NCBI GenBank assembly: GCA_034440635.1
Contig: JAOTON010002102.1
Location: forward strand, 1 to 64,000
From: Lepas anatifera
Lineage: Eukaryota; Arthropoda; Thecostraca; Lepadidae
Direction of reading: 5' to 3'
DNA length: 64,000 nucleotides
Below the pieces are notes generated by a model. The model did not search any database. It had not been told where the DNA came from and saw only the letters and a list, made by a program, of their open reading frames with translations. Positions within the stretch are counted from its first letter, which is position 1, and each line of letters opens with the position of its first letter. Of this stretch, positions 26,300 through 35,671 are shown piece by piece. Made by a program: the position numbers and the translations under genes.

Positions 26300-27034
26300 A
26301 TTAACATCGTTCAGTTCGTTATTTACGAGACCAAAACGTTGACCTTTGTACCCCTCATTTGCATCACGACGAATGTCGGAATAGCCACTGAGTGATAGCG
26401 GGGATGATTCGTATGCAAAAAACGAATGGTCTTGTCTGGGATGGTCAACAACTTAGACATCTGTAACATATCGTCGGTAATTTTCTCGAAAGTTTTATAG
26501 CCGTATCCCTCTCATACGTCGGCTGTGCCCGGTTCAAAACGTCGTTCAAAACGTTATCGCGAACACTCGGGTGGAACTATTACGGTGTAGTAACACCGAG
26601 ATCAGCTTTAATAATGCACGACTGCTCAAACATACAGGCAAAAACTGTTTTAACACCATTCAGTTCTTAACAAAAATGATCCGTGTTTTTTTAATGCGTG
26701 TAACTGTATAAATGCCAGGTGCACGCGGCCGCAGTGTTTTTAATAGCTTAATCGGTGGGTTTTTGTGGCTGCTTGGTCTTCTGCGTGGGCTGATGAGACT
26801 GCGCGGGGAGGTTTTTTGGATCGGTGGCGGGACTTGTTGGGCAGCGGCCGGCAGGCCTGCGCTTCCTACCATTACAAGGATCATTTCACGCCAAACAGTC
26901 TTCTTTTTGCTGGTGGACGGAGGCGATATGTAGCCAAATAAACTTCGCGTGGAAGGTCTTATTGTTAATTAGTCAAGAAAATAAAACTAAGTGATAGCAT
27001 GCATTTATGATACCTACTGTACCTGTGCAATTAA

Positions 27035-27987
27035 CCTCGCCCACCGGGCCATCGATGGCCCCATAAGGTTTTTCCGGGATAGCAGAAAAACGACGAGGCG
27101 AGCACCGCGGTTGAGGGCTCTACCTCTCATTGCATCATTTTCCCATCATCCCTGAAATTTTTACCCCGGGTCACCCAAGGTCAGGTCACCAGACGAGGTC
27201 AACCAAGGTCACCTCACTTCACCTTTAGAGCTCTGTAAGAGCTACATTTCAAAGTCGATCGATTTAAACTTCCTACACTTTATGACCTCCAGGGTCTATA
27301 AGGTGTATATCCGGGATTTTCGATTTCGTGCCCTGAGGTCAGGTCACGAGGCGACTTCCTATTGAAAAGCATGGGGAAAAGCTATTTCTGATATAAAAGC
27401 CCAAAAAATTATTGCAAATACTCAGACTGCTCAGAACAACGTTTTTGGACACCTTTTCACGGATCCCAGGGGTCATATTTGCCCTTTGACTTTTCAAGGT
27501 CATCAAGTACAAGGTCAAAAGCAATATTTTGACAATAACTTTTGACCTAATTGAGCTAAGCAGTGAAACAAACACCATTGTTTGTTTGTCACTGGCTTTA
27601 TTTGATATACGGAAGGTTACTTTTTGACCTTTCGTGACCTGAGTCATATTAGGTCACGAGGTGACCTCTGGCGGTCAAACCACTGGCGGGAGGTCTTTAC
27701 GTTCCAAATAGCGGAAAAAGTACTGACAATTTGCTATCAAATGTACTTTACCAGGCCTCAATAGCTCTAATGACATAAGAGTTATGCCCAGTTTGCTCAA
27801 TCATTGCATATTTGAGTGAAAATAGCCGATCTTGACCTAATTTGACCTCTGAGGTCAAACCATTGACCTGAGCACTAAAAATGCAAAGTAATTTTTACTG
27901 AATTACGCGAGCTTTCATTGCACTTTGCAGATTTGCGCTAAGCCCATATTTTCAGTTAGAGGGGACCATCATCCCCCGTGGGCAAGG
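27035..27987. mobile_element. Non-autonomous DNA element, AGGTCA-rich family, copy 1
   Basis: The left end reads CCTCGCCCACCGGGCCATCG and then ATGGCCCC. The reverse complement of the right end reads CCTTGCCCACGGGGGATGAT and then GGTCCCC, so the two ends are imperfect inverted repeats. The interior is dotted with AGGTCA/TGACCT half-sites, often as TTGACCT or CAAGGTCA. The family call rests on shared end architecture and interior with 28984-29783 and about 40592-41215. I see no transposase and cannot assign a superfamily. Confidence 0.5.
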
Positions 27988-28983
27988 TGGCCGACCCCGT
28001 CCGGGTTAATATGCTGTGGTGTTTATACGTATTTCTTAAGTTTAGAATTGCTTAATATCGGATGCTCTAGTGAACAGTATTTTATTTTCTTTTCATTGCT
28101 TTCTTTGTGTTGCATGCCGAATTGTATGATGCTTACCATTATTTCAGCTGTAGTGGACTTTGTTTCTCCAGTGTCGCAATCGAGTCGCCTTCGTTAAGTC
28201 TTCACTCAATGTATTTTCCCTTGCTTTAATAAACAACTCTTCTGGAATATTATCTTGAGCCAATGTTGTAAGTTTGTAAGTGTAAGTCTGATCACTCCTT
28301 GTTCATTGCGATGAACCACGGCACACATGAACGCGATATTCGCCGACGTACCATCATTCCCAAACACTCTCCCACCACTCCCGTCGCCGGAGCCACCTAA
28401 CCCGCCACTATGTTTAGAAACTCCATCACACAAGCGATAGTCGCGTGCGCTTTTTTGCGGCATTATCTTCCATTCGTTTGCATTGCGATCTGTCAGCACG
28501 AGGTGAAAGTGCCGCCTGCTCACGTGACGTTACGCCGCTCGGCTCGTGACGCCGTGTGACGCCGGTGTTCATGCGACGGTCGCTAGAAGGTTAGCGGCGT
28601 TGGCCCCGCGCCGCTGCGCCTGGCTGGACTTAAGACCGCCTCGATCAAAGGTCTCCGAGCCAGGGCTTGAAGTGCAGCCGCACCTATGCGATATGCTGTG
28701 GCTGAAGTTTGTTCGAAAACCGGGGAGTGTGGGTGAGGAAGTTTTCCTCGGATGAGGCTTTAAGTGTTTTTGCAGGTTATTGAAAATGAAATATTTTAGC
28801 TGTTTTGCATGTATTTAGCTATTGTGTTCTTCTATGCATTTGTGTTAGCGAAATTTCTTAGCACTTACCATTCGTCTAATTCTTCGATCCGTAACCTGAA
28901 ATCCCCTGAAAAATCGTCCACATTAGTTCACGACTTCGGTAACTCTACTTAACCCGGCACCGCGCAGGCTCTATCGTACCCAC
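27988..28983. other. Spire intron between two AGGTCA-rich elements
   Basis: No exon was recognised. The sequence is AT-rich at 28010-28160 and GC-rich at 28500-28700. Confidence 0.4.
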
Positions 28984-29783
28984 CACCGCCTGGGGGTCGG
29001 ACGCCCCCCCACACCACCTAAAATATCGGAAACTGGTAGTGTTACGGAAACAATCAGACCAGCACTGAAAGCGTCCTACGATCTTCTACTGTTGAGTCAT
29101 GTGTGAACCATATATGCAGACCTGTGACGTACGGTTGGCCAAAATGGGTCTAATTTAGACTGATTTAGGAAATGGGTTATAATGCGGGTACCATTAGTCC
29201 TAGGACAAAAGTAGGTAAATTGGTTTATCCATCTTGGCCCAAGGATTCGAATGATATGTGACATGACCGGAAGTGATCATTACTCGACCTTGACCCAGCC
29301 TTGACCTTAGGTCAATGACAAGTATTGGCCGTTTAAGTTTGCGTGTCATTCAAGTCCTTGGATCACACTCATCACCATGCTATCAATTTTATTGTTTATT
29401 TTATTGTGTGCAAAAGTTGAAAACACACGTTAGGAAAGCGTGGCCTTCCGTGGCCTCGTTATTGACCTAACCTCAAAATGAATTGAATTACCCAGATCTT
29501 TATTTCCAAGATTTTTATGATGATGCTTAGAAGCTTGATTAAGCTCTTCTAGAAGTTGAGTTATGGCCTGTTTTTGGCCCGCCTCATCTTTGAAAAAAGC
29601 AGAACTCCCTTACATGGGCTTAGAAACGGCGTCATAACACGTTGACCTGGCCTTTCGCCAATTTCCGGCCATGATATGTTAAATTGATGTCCTGAGAGGT
29701 ATGTAAATCGACGCATATCTCATTCTGAACGGCTCGGAAACATTCGCGGAAAACATAAGGGGTCCGATGGACCCCAGGCGGTG
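28984..29783. mobile_element. Non-autonomous DNA element, AGGTCA-rich family, copy 2
   Basis: The left end is CACCGCCTGGGGGTCGGACG. The right end, read on the minus strand, is CACCGCCTGGGGTCCATCGG. These form a clear terminal inverted repeat over the first 12-16 bp. The interior carries TTGACCT, AAGGTCA and TGACCTTAGGTCA-type sites. The element is about 800 bp and non-coding. The outer end is better conserved than in copy 1. Confidence 0.6.
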
Positions 29784-29818
29784 AAGTGTTTACACACTGC
29801 GCTGTGCAGCATTTTGCC

Positions 29819-30130
29819 GATTTATTTATTTATTTATTTATTTTACATCGTCGGGACACTCCACAGTATACATGTGGCTATTCTTAGCCTGGCATCAATT
29901 ATTTCATAACTCAATCCATGTACAAAAGGCAAGAATGACAGACACTATTCAATAATAAAATACACTGGTTCAGTAATCGGCGCAAAAAAAAAACAATTCA
30001 ATACCACATACCTTGCAGTTCGTATCCGACGGAACTAACTCTTTAACCATCGAACAAGTGGTTGTTTTAAGGCAGCCATCCGCAGTTCTGTGAGATTCGG
30101 CGGCAGAGCATTATACAACATACAACATTA
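29819..30130 (-). mobile_element. 3' end of a non-LTR retrotransposon (LINE), minus strand
   Basis: On the minus strand a 27-residue frame at 30118-30035 reads LYNALPPNLTELRMAALKQP and ends VRWLKS before TAG. This pattern is typical of the C-terminal tail of LINE reverse-transcriptase polyproteins. It is followed by about 190 bp of 3' UTR and then an AATA-type tail, seen on the plus strand as TTTA repeats at 29819-29845. A short local duplication (TGTATAATGTTGTA) breaks the frame just upstream. Only this 5'-truncated remnant is present. Confidence 0.6.
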
Positions 30131-31780
30131 TACAGCATACATCCGATGCGCTGATGACTGAGCTGCACCGCCGGGCTACAGGTATAAGGGCTAAAGAAAC
30201 TCAACGACGCTCCATTGTCGAGCTTATCTGGCCGTTAACGAATTTATGGTACTGTTTTGACCTGGGACAGGTTTTTAGCGCCTGCCGTTTCAAAGAATGA
30301 TACGACATTAATTCCGGGAGAACAGTTAATCCCCAAATCGATGGACCCATGTGTTAGGTTCCTGCGGATTTACACCTCTCTCGCCCCATCTGTCTAAATA
30401 CCTTACGGTAATTTGACCTGGCCGAAATGGATCGATTCACTGAAGGTGGTAGATTCGCGCCCGTTAAAAGACACCACTCGATCTTTCACCCTTCATACCT
30501 TTGTTGTGTGTTATCATATCTGTGACCTGAAGCCTGTATTAATCGAGTCTCTGCATCAAGGAGTAATCAAGAAGATAGCATGATATGCTAAGGGGTAATC
30601 AAACAAGTAATTGTCGTCAGCTCCAATCCTCCCTCCCATTTTTAGCACTTCCTGCTAACTTCCTGCTTCTCTCCTACGGCTTCCTGTCGCCGTTACATCT
30701 GTCCTGCAGTGAATCAGCCAATCAGGACAATGCAGTGATGTGCATTGTCCAATCACACTCCTTGTTCCGTGTCGGACGACGCCAGTCCGATTTCTACGGA
30801 AGCCGGCCTATTCCTGTCAAACAATGTGCTCGGTGCGTGCATCCCCGACACACAATTGTTGATGCAAGCCGACTTCGGTCTCACTTCGTCACACGTAAAC
30901 CATTGACGGTGGCGGCGGCCGTCAAATTGTTCGGCGTCCCGGCCGCGTCCCTTTGTCACTGGTCGCCGGCGGCTCTTCTGCTAGCCGCCAGAACAATGGG
31001 GAAATATGTGGCACTTATACGTCTATTTAATGGAGGCGACACACCTTGTCTCGCCGTAATTCCAAACATCCGGCCTCCGCGGCGTTGACGCAGGGACAGT
31101 TTAACGGTCGGGTGCGCGCGGTGTATCAGCGGGTCCCTACAACTAGCTTCCTGTACTAGCGTTGCATCTGTTGCAAATTGCCGTTATTGTGCACGCTGAA
31201 GGCTGTTTGGAAAGCGTAGCCCCGGGGCCTCATTGAGTGGTTTTATTCGCTTCATAAACATTGGGACAGGTAGAACAATAGGTTGTGGTATTTGTACTCT
31301 ATGCTTTGTATGTTCGTTTGTTTGAAAGGTTACGATGACAGAACTTTCGAATCTGTCTGGGAGAATAGCTCACCTTGCTCCAGACTTCAGCTCCTCAATC
31401 AAGGCTAACAGCGCGAGCATTACGGCATTCTCGGGGGTGAAAGTGTACCCCAGTATGATGGACCCGACTTCAACGCTGATCCCCGTCACTGTCCCCGGCC
31501 AGCATTCCGCGAACCTTTCACTCTCATTTATCCTCTCTCTGCATCTGAGAAGGCAGGTTCGGGGGATCTGAGAACCCATCAGGGTTTCAGAGGATCCATC
31601 ACTCAAGCACGCCCTTCAGTGACGGCTGTGAGCAAACTGAAACTGCGTGAACTGGCTTCGTGGGTGGTTTCACCTCTCTGCAGAATGTTACGTGAGCTGA
31701 GACTGCCTGGTCGGTTTAAGGTAATACGCAAGTGAAGTGTAAGTGCAATCCGCTCGCTGAAAATAATTATACCTGGGTCC
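30131..31780. other. Spire intron with a CCAAT-flanked palindrome
   Basis: A 167-codon plus-strand frame at 30585-31088 has no protein-like composition and is treated as chance. The stretch contains a CCAAT-flanked inverted repeat (listed separately) and a GC-rich islet at about 30900-31090. Confidence 0.4.
30725..30750. promoter_or_regulatory. 10-bp inverted repeat flanked by CCAAT boxes
   Basis: GGACAATGCA, a GTGATG spacer and TGCATTGTCC form a perfect 10-bp inverted repeat. A CCAAT motif sits on the left (AGCCAATCAG) and another overlaps the right edge (GTCCAATCAC). The arrangement is promoter-like. A transcript start has not been identified. Confidence 0.35.
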
Positions 31781-31945
31781 AGTGGCAGAACCAGAACTTC
31801 ATTTCAAAGGGGTGGGGTAAGGCGTCCGAGCCTTACCCGTCATTGCCTCGGATCAGCCTCCAGCATGTATTTACTGTGGGTACTCTGACATTTTTGGGGG
31901 AGGGGGCTTGAGCCCCCCTAGCCCCCCTCCCTGTGTCCGCCACTG
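31781..31945. mobile_element. MITE with CAGTGGC termini (hAT-like), diverged
   Basis: The left end is CAGTGGCAGAACCAG and the reverse complement of the right end is CAGTGGCGGACACAG. The interior is G- and C-run rich, with GGGGGAGGGGGC facing GCCCCCCT. No clean target duplication is visible, so the insertion is probably old. Confidence 0.55.
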
Positions 31946-32190
31946 ATCACGCAGGTCTTATTAATCTCTATCACCCCTATGGTGGGATCAAGATTGTACC
32001 GGAGACATTTACCTCGGATGTACGAGTAGTCCGTTCAGGGGACGGACGACTTCTACAAACGGACAAACAAAGCATGTCTTTTGGAGAAGACTAAGATAGA
32101 GTGGTTAAAACGCACGACACCCGGTATCAGGAGTTGATTATATAAATATAAAGGACTTCTCCACTAGTGAAAATGAAAAACGTTCGGAGC

Positions 32191-32220
32191 TTTCGGCTAT
32201 ATTTTATCAGCCTTCGTCAG
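32191..32220 (-). ncRNA. Hammerhead-ribozyme-like core, left arm of palindrome
   Basis: The reverse complement of this segment reads CTGACGA, the AGGCT/AGCC stem, then GAAA, identical to the right-arm copy. The identity of the two arms over this core means a transcript of either strand would carry it. Confidence 0.4.
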
Positions 32221-32350
32221 CGAGTGGTCGGATCGATCGGTGGACATCGGAGTCTTCCGATGTCCACCGATCGATCCGACCACCAAAAGACCACCAACCA
32301 CCAAAAGACATCGGAGTCTTCCGATGTCCACCGATCGATCCGACCACTCG

Positions 32351-32380
32351 CTGACGAAGGCTGATAAAATATAGCCGAAA
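32351..32380 (+). ncRNA. Hammerhead-ribozyme-like core, right arm of palindrome
   Basis: CTGACGA at 32351-32357 is followed by a stem (AGGCT with AGCC) and GAAA at 32377-32380. This is the order and spacing of the conserved hammerhead core: CUGANGA, stem II, GAAA. The partner strand with the cleavage triplet is not clear. The bases after GAAA (GCTCCGAACG) pair with the opposite arm of the palindrome, where CTT follows the stem, but stem I would then compete with the long foldback pairing. Activity is therefore unproven. Confidence 0.4.
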
Positions 32381-32440
32381 GCTCCGAACGTTTTTCATTT
32401 TCACTAGTGGAGAAGTCCTTTATATTTATATAATTAATTC

Positions 32441-32826
32441 ACATCCACTTATCATGTCATTTCATGAGTTGATTAGTCCGTTCCCGCTTCGGTACAAAAT
32501 GGTAGCTGCTGAGATCAATCAAGCCTCAGGGTTATTTTGTAATGGCTTATCCGACATATCCACGCTAGGGCTTCTGGACAACGCAAATATCCAAATTTAT
32601 TATCTACCCTAATATCGTGCAGATTTAAAACACAGAATGGCTCATAATTTTCGTGCGACCTTTTTTGACCAAGGAATGTCAGACAGTTTGAAACTATCGG
32701 CCATCACGTTGGTGAAACACCATCGAGGCATGCATGCTATGGCAACACAAATCGGGAATCTCCATAGAATAGTCATCCTGGCCAGGAAAAGTATCAAACG
32801 CCATTAGCGAGTATGACAGCTGTGTC
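32441..32826. other. Spire intron, unassigned
   Basis: No exon, repeat boundary or regulatory pattern was recognised. Confidence 0.4.
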
Positions 32827-32971
32827 CAGTGGCGGATCTAGACCAGAAGTGGGGTTAGGAGGGGGGGAGCAGGGCCAAAAATCACAAAAAATAGAATTTC
32901 AAAGAAAACAAGCAAATACGGATTTGAAGGGGACAACTTCTTCTGTTTCCCCTCCCCTAGATCCGCCGGTG
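32827..32971. mobile_element. MITE with CAGTGGCGGATCTAG termini (hAT-like)
   Basis: The left end CAGTGGCGGATCTAG is matched by CTAGATCCGCCGGTG at the right end, with one mismatch in 15 bp. The flanking octamers GCTGTGTC and GCTCTGGC agree at six of eight positions, as expected of an old 8-bp hAT target duplication. The interior is A-rich and non-coding. Confidence 0.7.
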
Positions 32972-35570
32972 GCTCTGGCCGTCTGGCGATGCTTCTCGAC
33001 GGTGTCAGTGCCACTCACCAGAGGTCGCCGGCTGCGTGAAGGGCAGTTTCATGCCCATCGATTAACCGGGACGCCACTTACTGCAGAGCTCGACCTTGTC
33101 CACTTTTCACGGACCGGTGACGTCACGCGGCCAAGCGCTGCCATTGGCTGCCAGAGAAAGCTGGATGGTGCAGGGGTCGATTCCGGAGATCGTGGACTTG
33201 CCAATCGGGCGAGATTGTGCGTCCATTACAAGTAGACTGCTGGCGTCTAAACGGGAGTAGGAACGGGAGACATGGGGGAATCCCGTATTCTATTCCTTAC
33301 CATTGAACTGACGAATAACCTACAGCGATATAGTAACTATACAGCATATAAATTAATTAACTATACAGCATATAAAAATATGGTACAAATTGACCTAGAA
33401 ATATATCGTGCCCCAATCCCCCCCCGATATTCTAGATTATTTTATGTTTAAGGACGCTGTGGTTCATGACTTCAGCTTAAGGTATGAAATCCGTTTACTT
33501 GTCTCCTTTACCAGCATGCATGTCCCTGCATGTTTAACTATTTTGGCACAGATTTTGTTTTCGCATGTTGATGTGTTCATTGCACCACTGGTCAGGCTTT
33601 CCTGGTTCCTGGCCTGTTGTAAATTTGGCATTCTTAGTTCGCGTTCCTCAAGAAATTGTTCTGAACTACCAGGGGCGAGATTTGCGACGGTGGATTGTCA
33701 TTCGGTTCCCTTGAGTCTTGGGTGTAAAGTCTCTTGACCTGTCCAGTTTTGACTGTTAATTGGTACGGTGTGTTGTCAGAGCAGAATAGTCGTATCCTGT
33801 GCGTATTGCAGGTCAGGTATGCTTGTTGTATATATCACGGGTTTATATGTCTCCGTATACTGACGTGAGACACCAGGGAAACTGCTCAATAAATTGCACA
33901 CATATGGACCAAAAAGTTATGAAATAGTTTGTCGTGTAAAATCGAAAAATAGGGTAAGGGCGGGTAAGAGTACCCAGGAGATAAGAGTACGCTGCAGCTG
34001 TTTTGGTTACTTAGCAACCACTGAGATGGTGGATACCCTGGTATAAAAAAGCAAGGTCAGTGCCTTGGTTGCTAAACAAAAATTCAACGTTCTCCTGTTT
34101 TTTTCCACGGGAGTACAGAGCAAAATAACTTTCTGAGCACCCTTAATGAAATATTTCTTAACTAGGTTAATTTGTAGACCATGGTTCTATCATCAATAGT
34201 ATTGTATTACGGTCTGTCATCAGTAAGAAAGCTGAGCTAGGACTGTGCTCCAGGACCGGAGCTCACGCTAAAACGCCTGCCGACATGTCTATAAAGACTG
34301 CCTTCCCAAAGGAGCACGTCCGGTAAAAGTACGCAGTAGACCATTGGGCAAGAGTGTGCACGGTTAAGAGATAGGAAAATTCAATTTTCGCTCGGGGCAA
34401 CGTCCGTAAGTCATATCTGGAAAACCAAACATTGCAACATAGTTATTGTATGTTTAGAACGATATACCATTTTAAAATCACCTAGGTTGGTGACAAAAAA
34501 TTCACGACATGGCATATGCACCTAAAAAACAGCGGGGCATCCATGCGTACTCGAGCCCCCTCTTTTGCAGACTCTTACCGACCCACTCCGGCAAGAGAAG
34601 GCACGTGAATTTTCATTTCTGTTGGGCTCGTGGCGAGTTCCTTTCAGGGACATCGAGTTGAAACATGGACCATACATAGAAAATTCTTCAGGCTAAGCAA
34701 CCATATACCATTTTGCTCTTAGACAAATAGGATAAAAATGAAAGCCGTTAGAAAGTTAAGTGCGTGCTCTTGCACGGACTTTCCCTGTGTCCCCCTTACG
34801 TTGAACATCCACACATGTCTTACATTTGCTGTCGTATTGCCACCAAATGCCATATTAGCCACGCTCAGCGTCCGGAAACGAGAACAATTTAGCATGCCTC
34901 AGTAAGGACTGTAATGGTTTGTCGGCGCATCACGTCCCCTCTGGAGCGCTCGTTGGACCAGCAGCCGTGGCAGGTTCAGGCTCCGCTTCAGCTGTCGAGG
35001 CTGCTCTGCCGGGTCACTGGACTTCCACCCGCCTTCCCCCGTCTGACCCGACTGCGGACCTTTGCTGACCCCTGCGCGATATCTCTGAACCAAATCCGAC
35101 TTCTTCGGTGACCTCCGCTGTGGCCTCTGCGTTAATCTGAAGGATGACGTACAGAAGTGTCAGATGTCTACGAAGCCGACGCGCGGATGTTGTATGACTT
35201 CAAGCCATAGCTGAGGTCATTCATAACTGCGTCGTCGACCCCTGCGCTGACCTTTGAGGCGAATTCTTTAATGAGTTTTGTAATGACGTCCGTTTCGATC
35301 CATGTAATGAAATGTATCTACGATAACAGTCTTTAATTCGGTAGTTGTGCCGACCATAACGCTAACCTCTACGCATGTCGCAAAGGCGTAGTTAGTATTG
35401 TAATCGAAAATATATTCACCAAACTTCCTCTGAGAACTTTCCACCACAATTATATCACATGCGATTGACACCTCATTCCCTTGATTTGTGTTTGTGTGTG
35501 TTGACCCCCATACGGTCGTCCTGGCGTCGCCCCTGCTCTGCGGTTGACCCCGGCTGCCCCCGTCGGCCAG
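32972..35570. other. End of the 32.9-kb spire intron
   Basis: A 23-bp direct repeat (TAACTATACAGCATATAAA...) occurs twice near 33325-33385. RFX-like X-box motifs occur at about 34010 (GTTACTTAGCAAC) and 34066 (GGTTGCTAAAC). The intron ends in a C-rich acceptor, CCCCGTCGGCCAG. No other exon was found. Confidence 0.4.
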
Positions 35571-35671
35571 GTCCGGGCGATAAGGCGGAAACCGACGATG
35601 AGGGAATCGAACGCGACTCCGGCGACTCCGACGACGACCCGCACATGTTCCGGCTACAGCAGGTCGTCGAT
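35571..35671 (+). CDS. spire: Spire, acidic KIND-linker exon
   Basis: The exon lies between the acceptor GTCGGCCAG and the donor GTGAGT. It is 101 nt: two bases complete the split glycine codon from the 2554-2671 exon, followed by 33 codons. The product reads PGDKAETDDEGIERDSGDSD and then DDPHMFRLQQVVD. An acidic insert between the two halves of KIND is a known feature of Spire proteins and is probably disordered. The trailing FRLQQVVD starts the helix that continues in the next exon. The phase match at both ends is the main support, because the acidic part alone is not diagnostic. Confidence 0.82.

Larger units (their letters stand above)
32131..32440. mobile_element. 310-bp foldback, Penelope-like pLTR remnant or MITE
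   Basis: Long inverted arms start with GATTATATAAATATAAAGGA and run inward through CACTAGTGAAAATG, CGTTCGGAGCTTTCGG and CGAGTGGTCGG. The right arm ends at about 32440. A second, nested palindrome sits inside the left half: GGTGGACATCGGA, GTCT, TCCGATGTCCACC. Each arm carries a CTGACGA...GAAA hammerhead-like core, listed separately. Penelope-like elements are known for terminal repeats containing hammerhead motifs, which makes that family the leading guess. No GIY-YIG or reverse transcriptase sequence is present. Confidence 0.6.

Noticed and set aside
30585..31088. A 167-codon plus-strand frame
   Set aside because: Composition is not protein-like in any consistent way, it spans a palindrome and a GC islet, and no splice or domain evidence supports it.
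32167..32404. Two near-identical 65-codon frames on opposite strands (MKMKNVRSFRLYFISLRQRV)
   Set aside because: Identity of the two is a direct result of the palindrome. There is no independent sign of coding.
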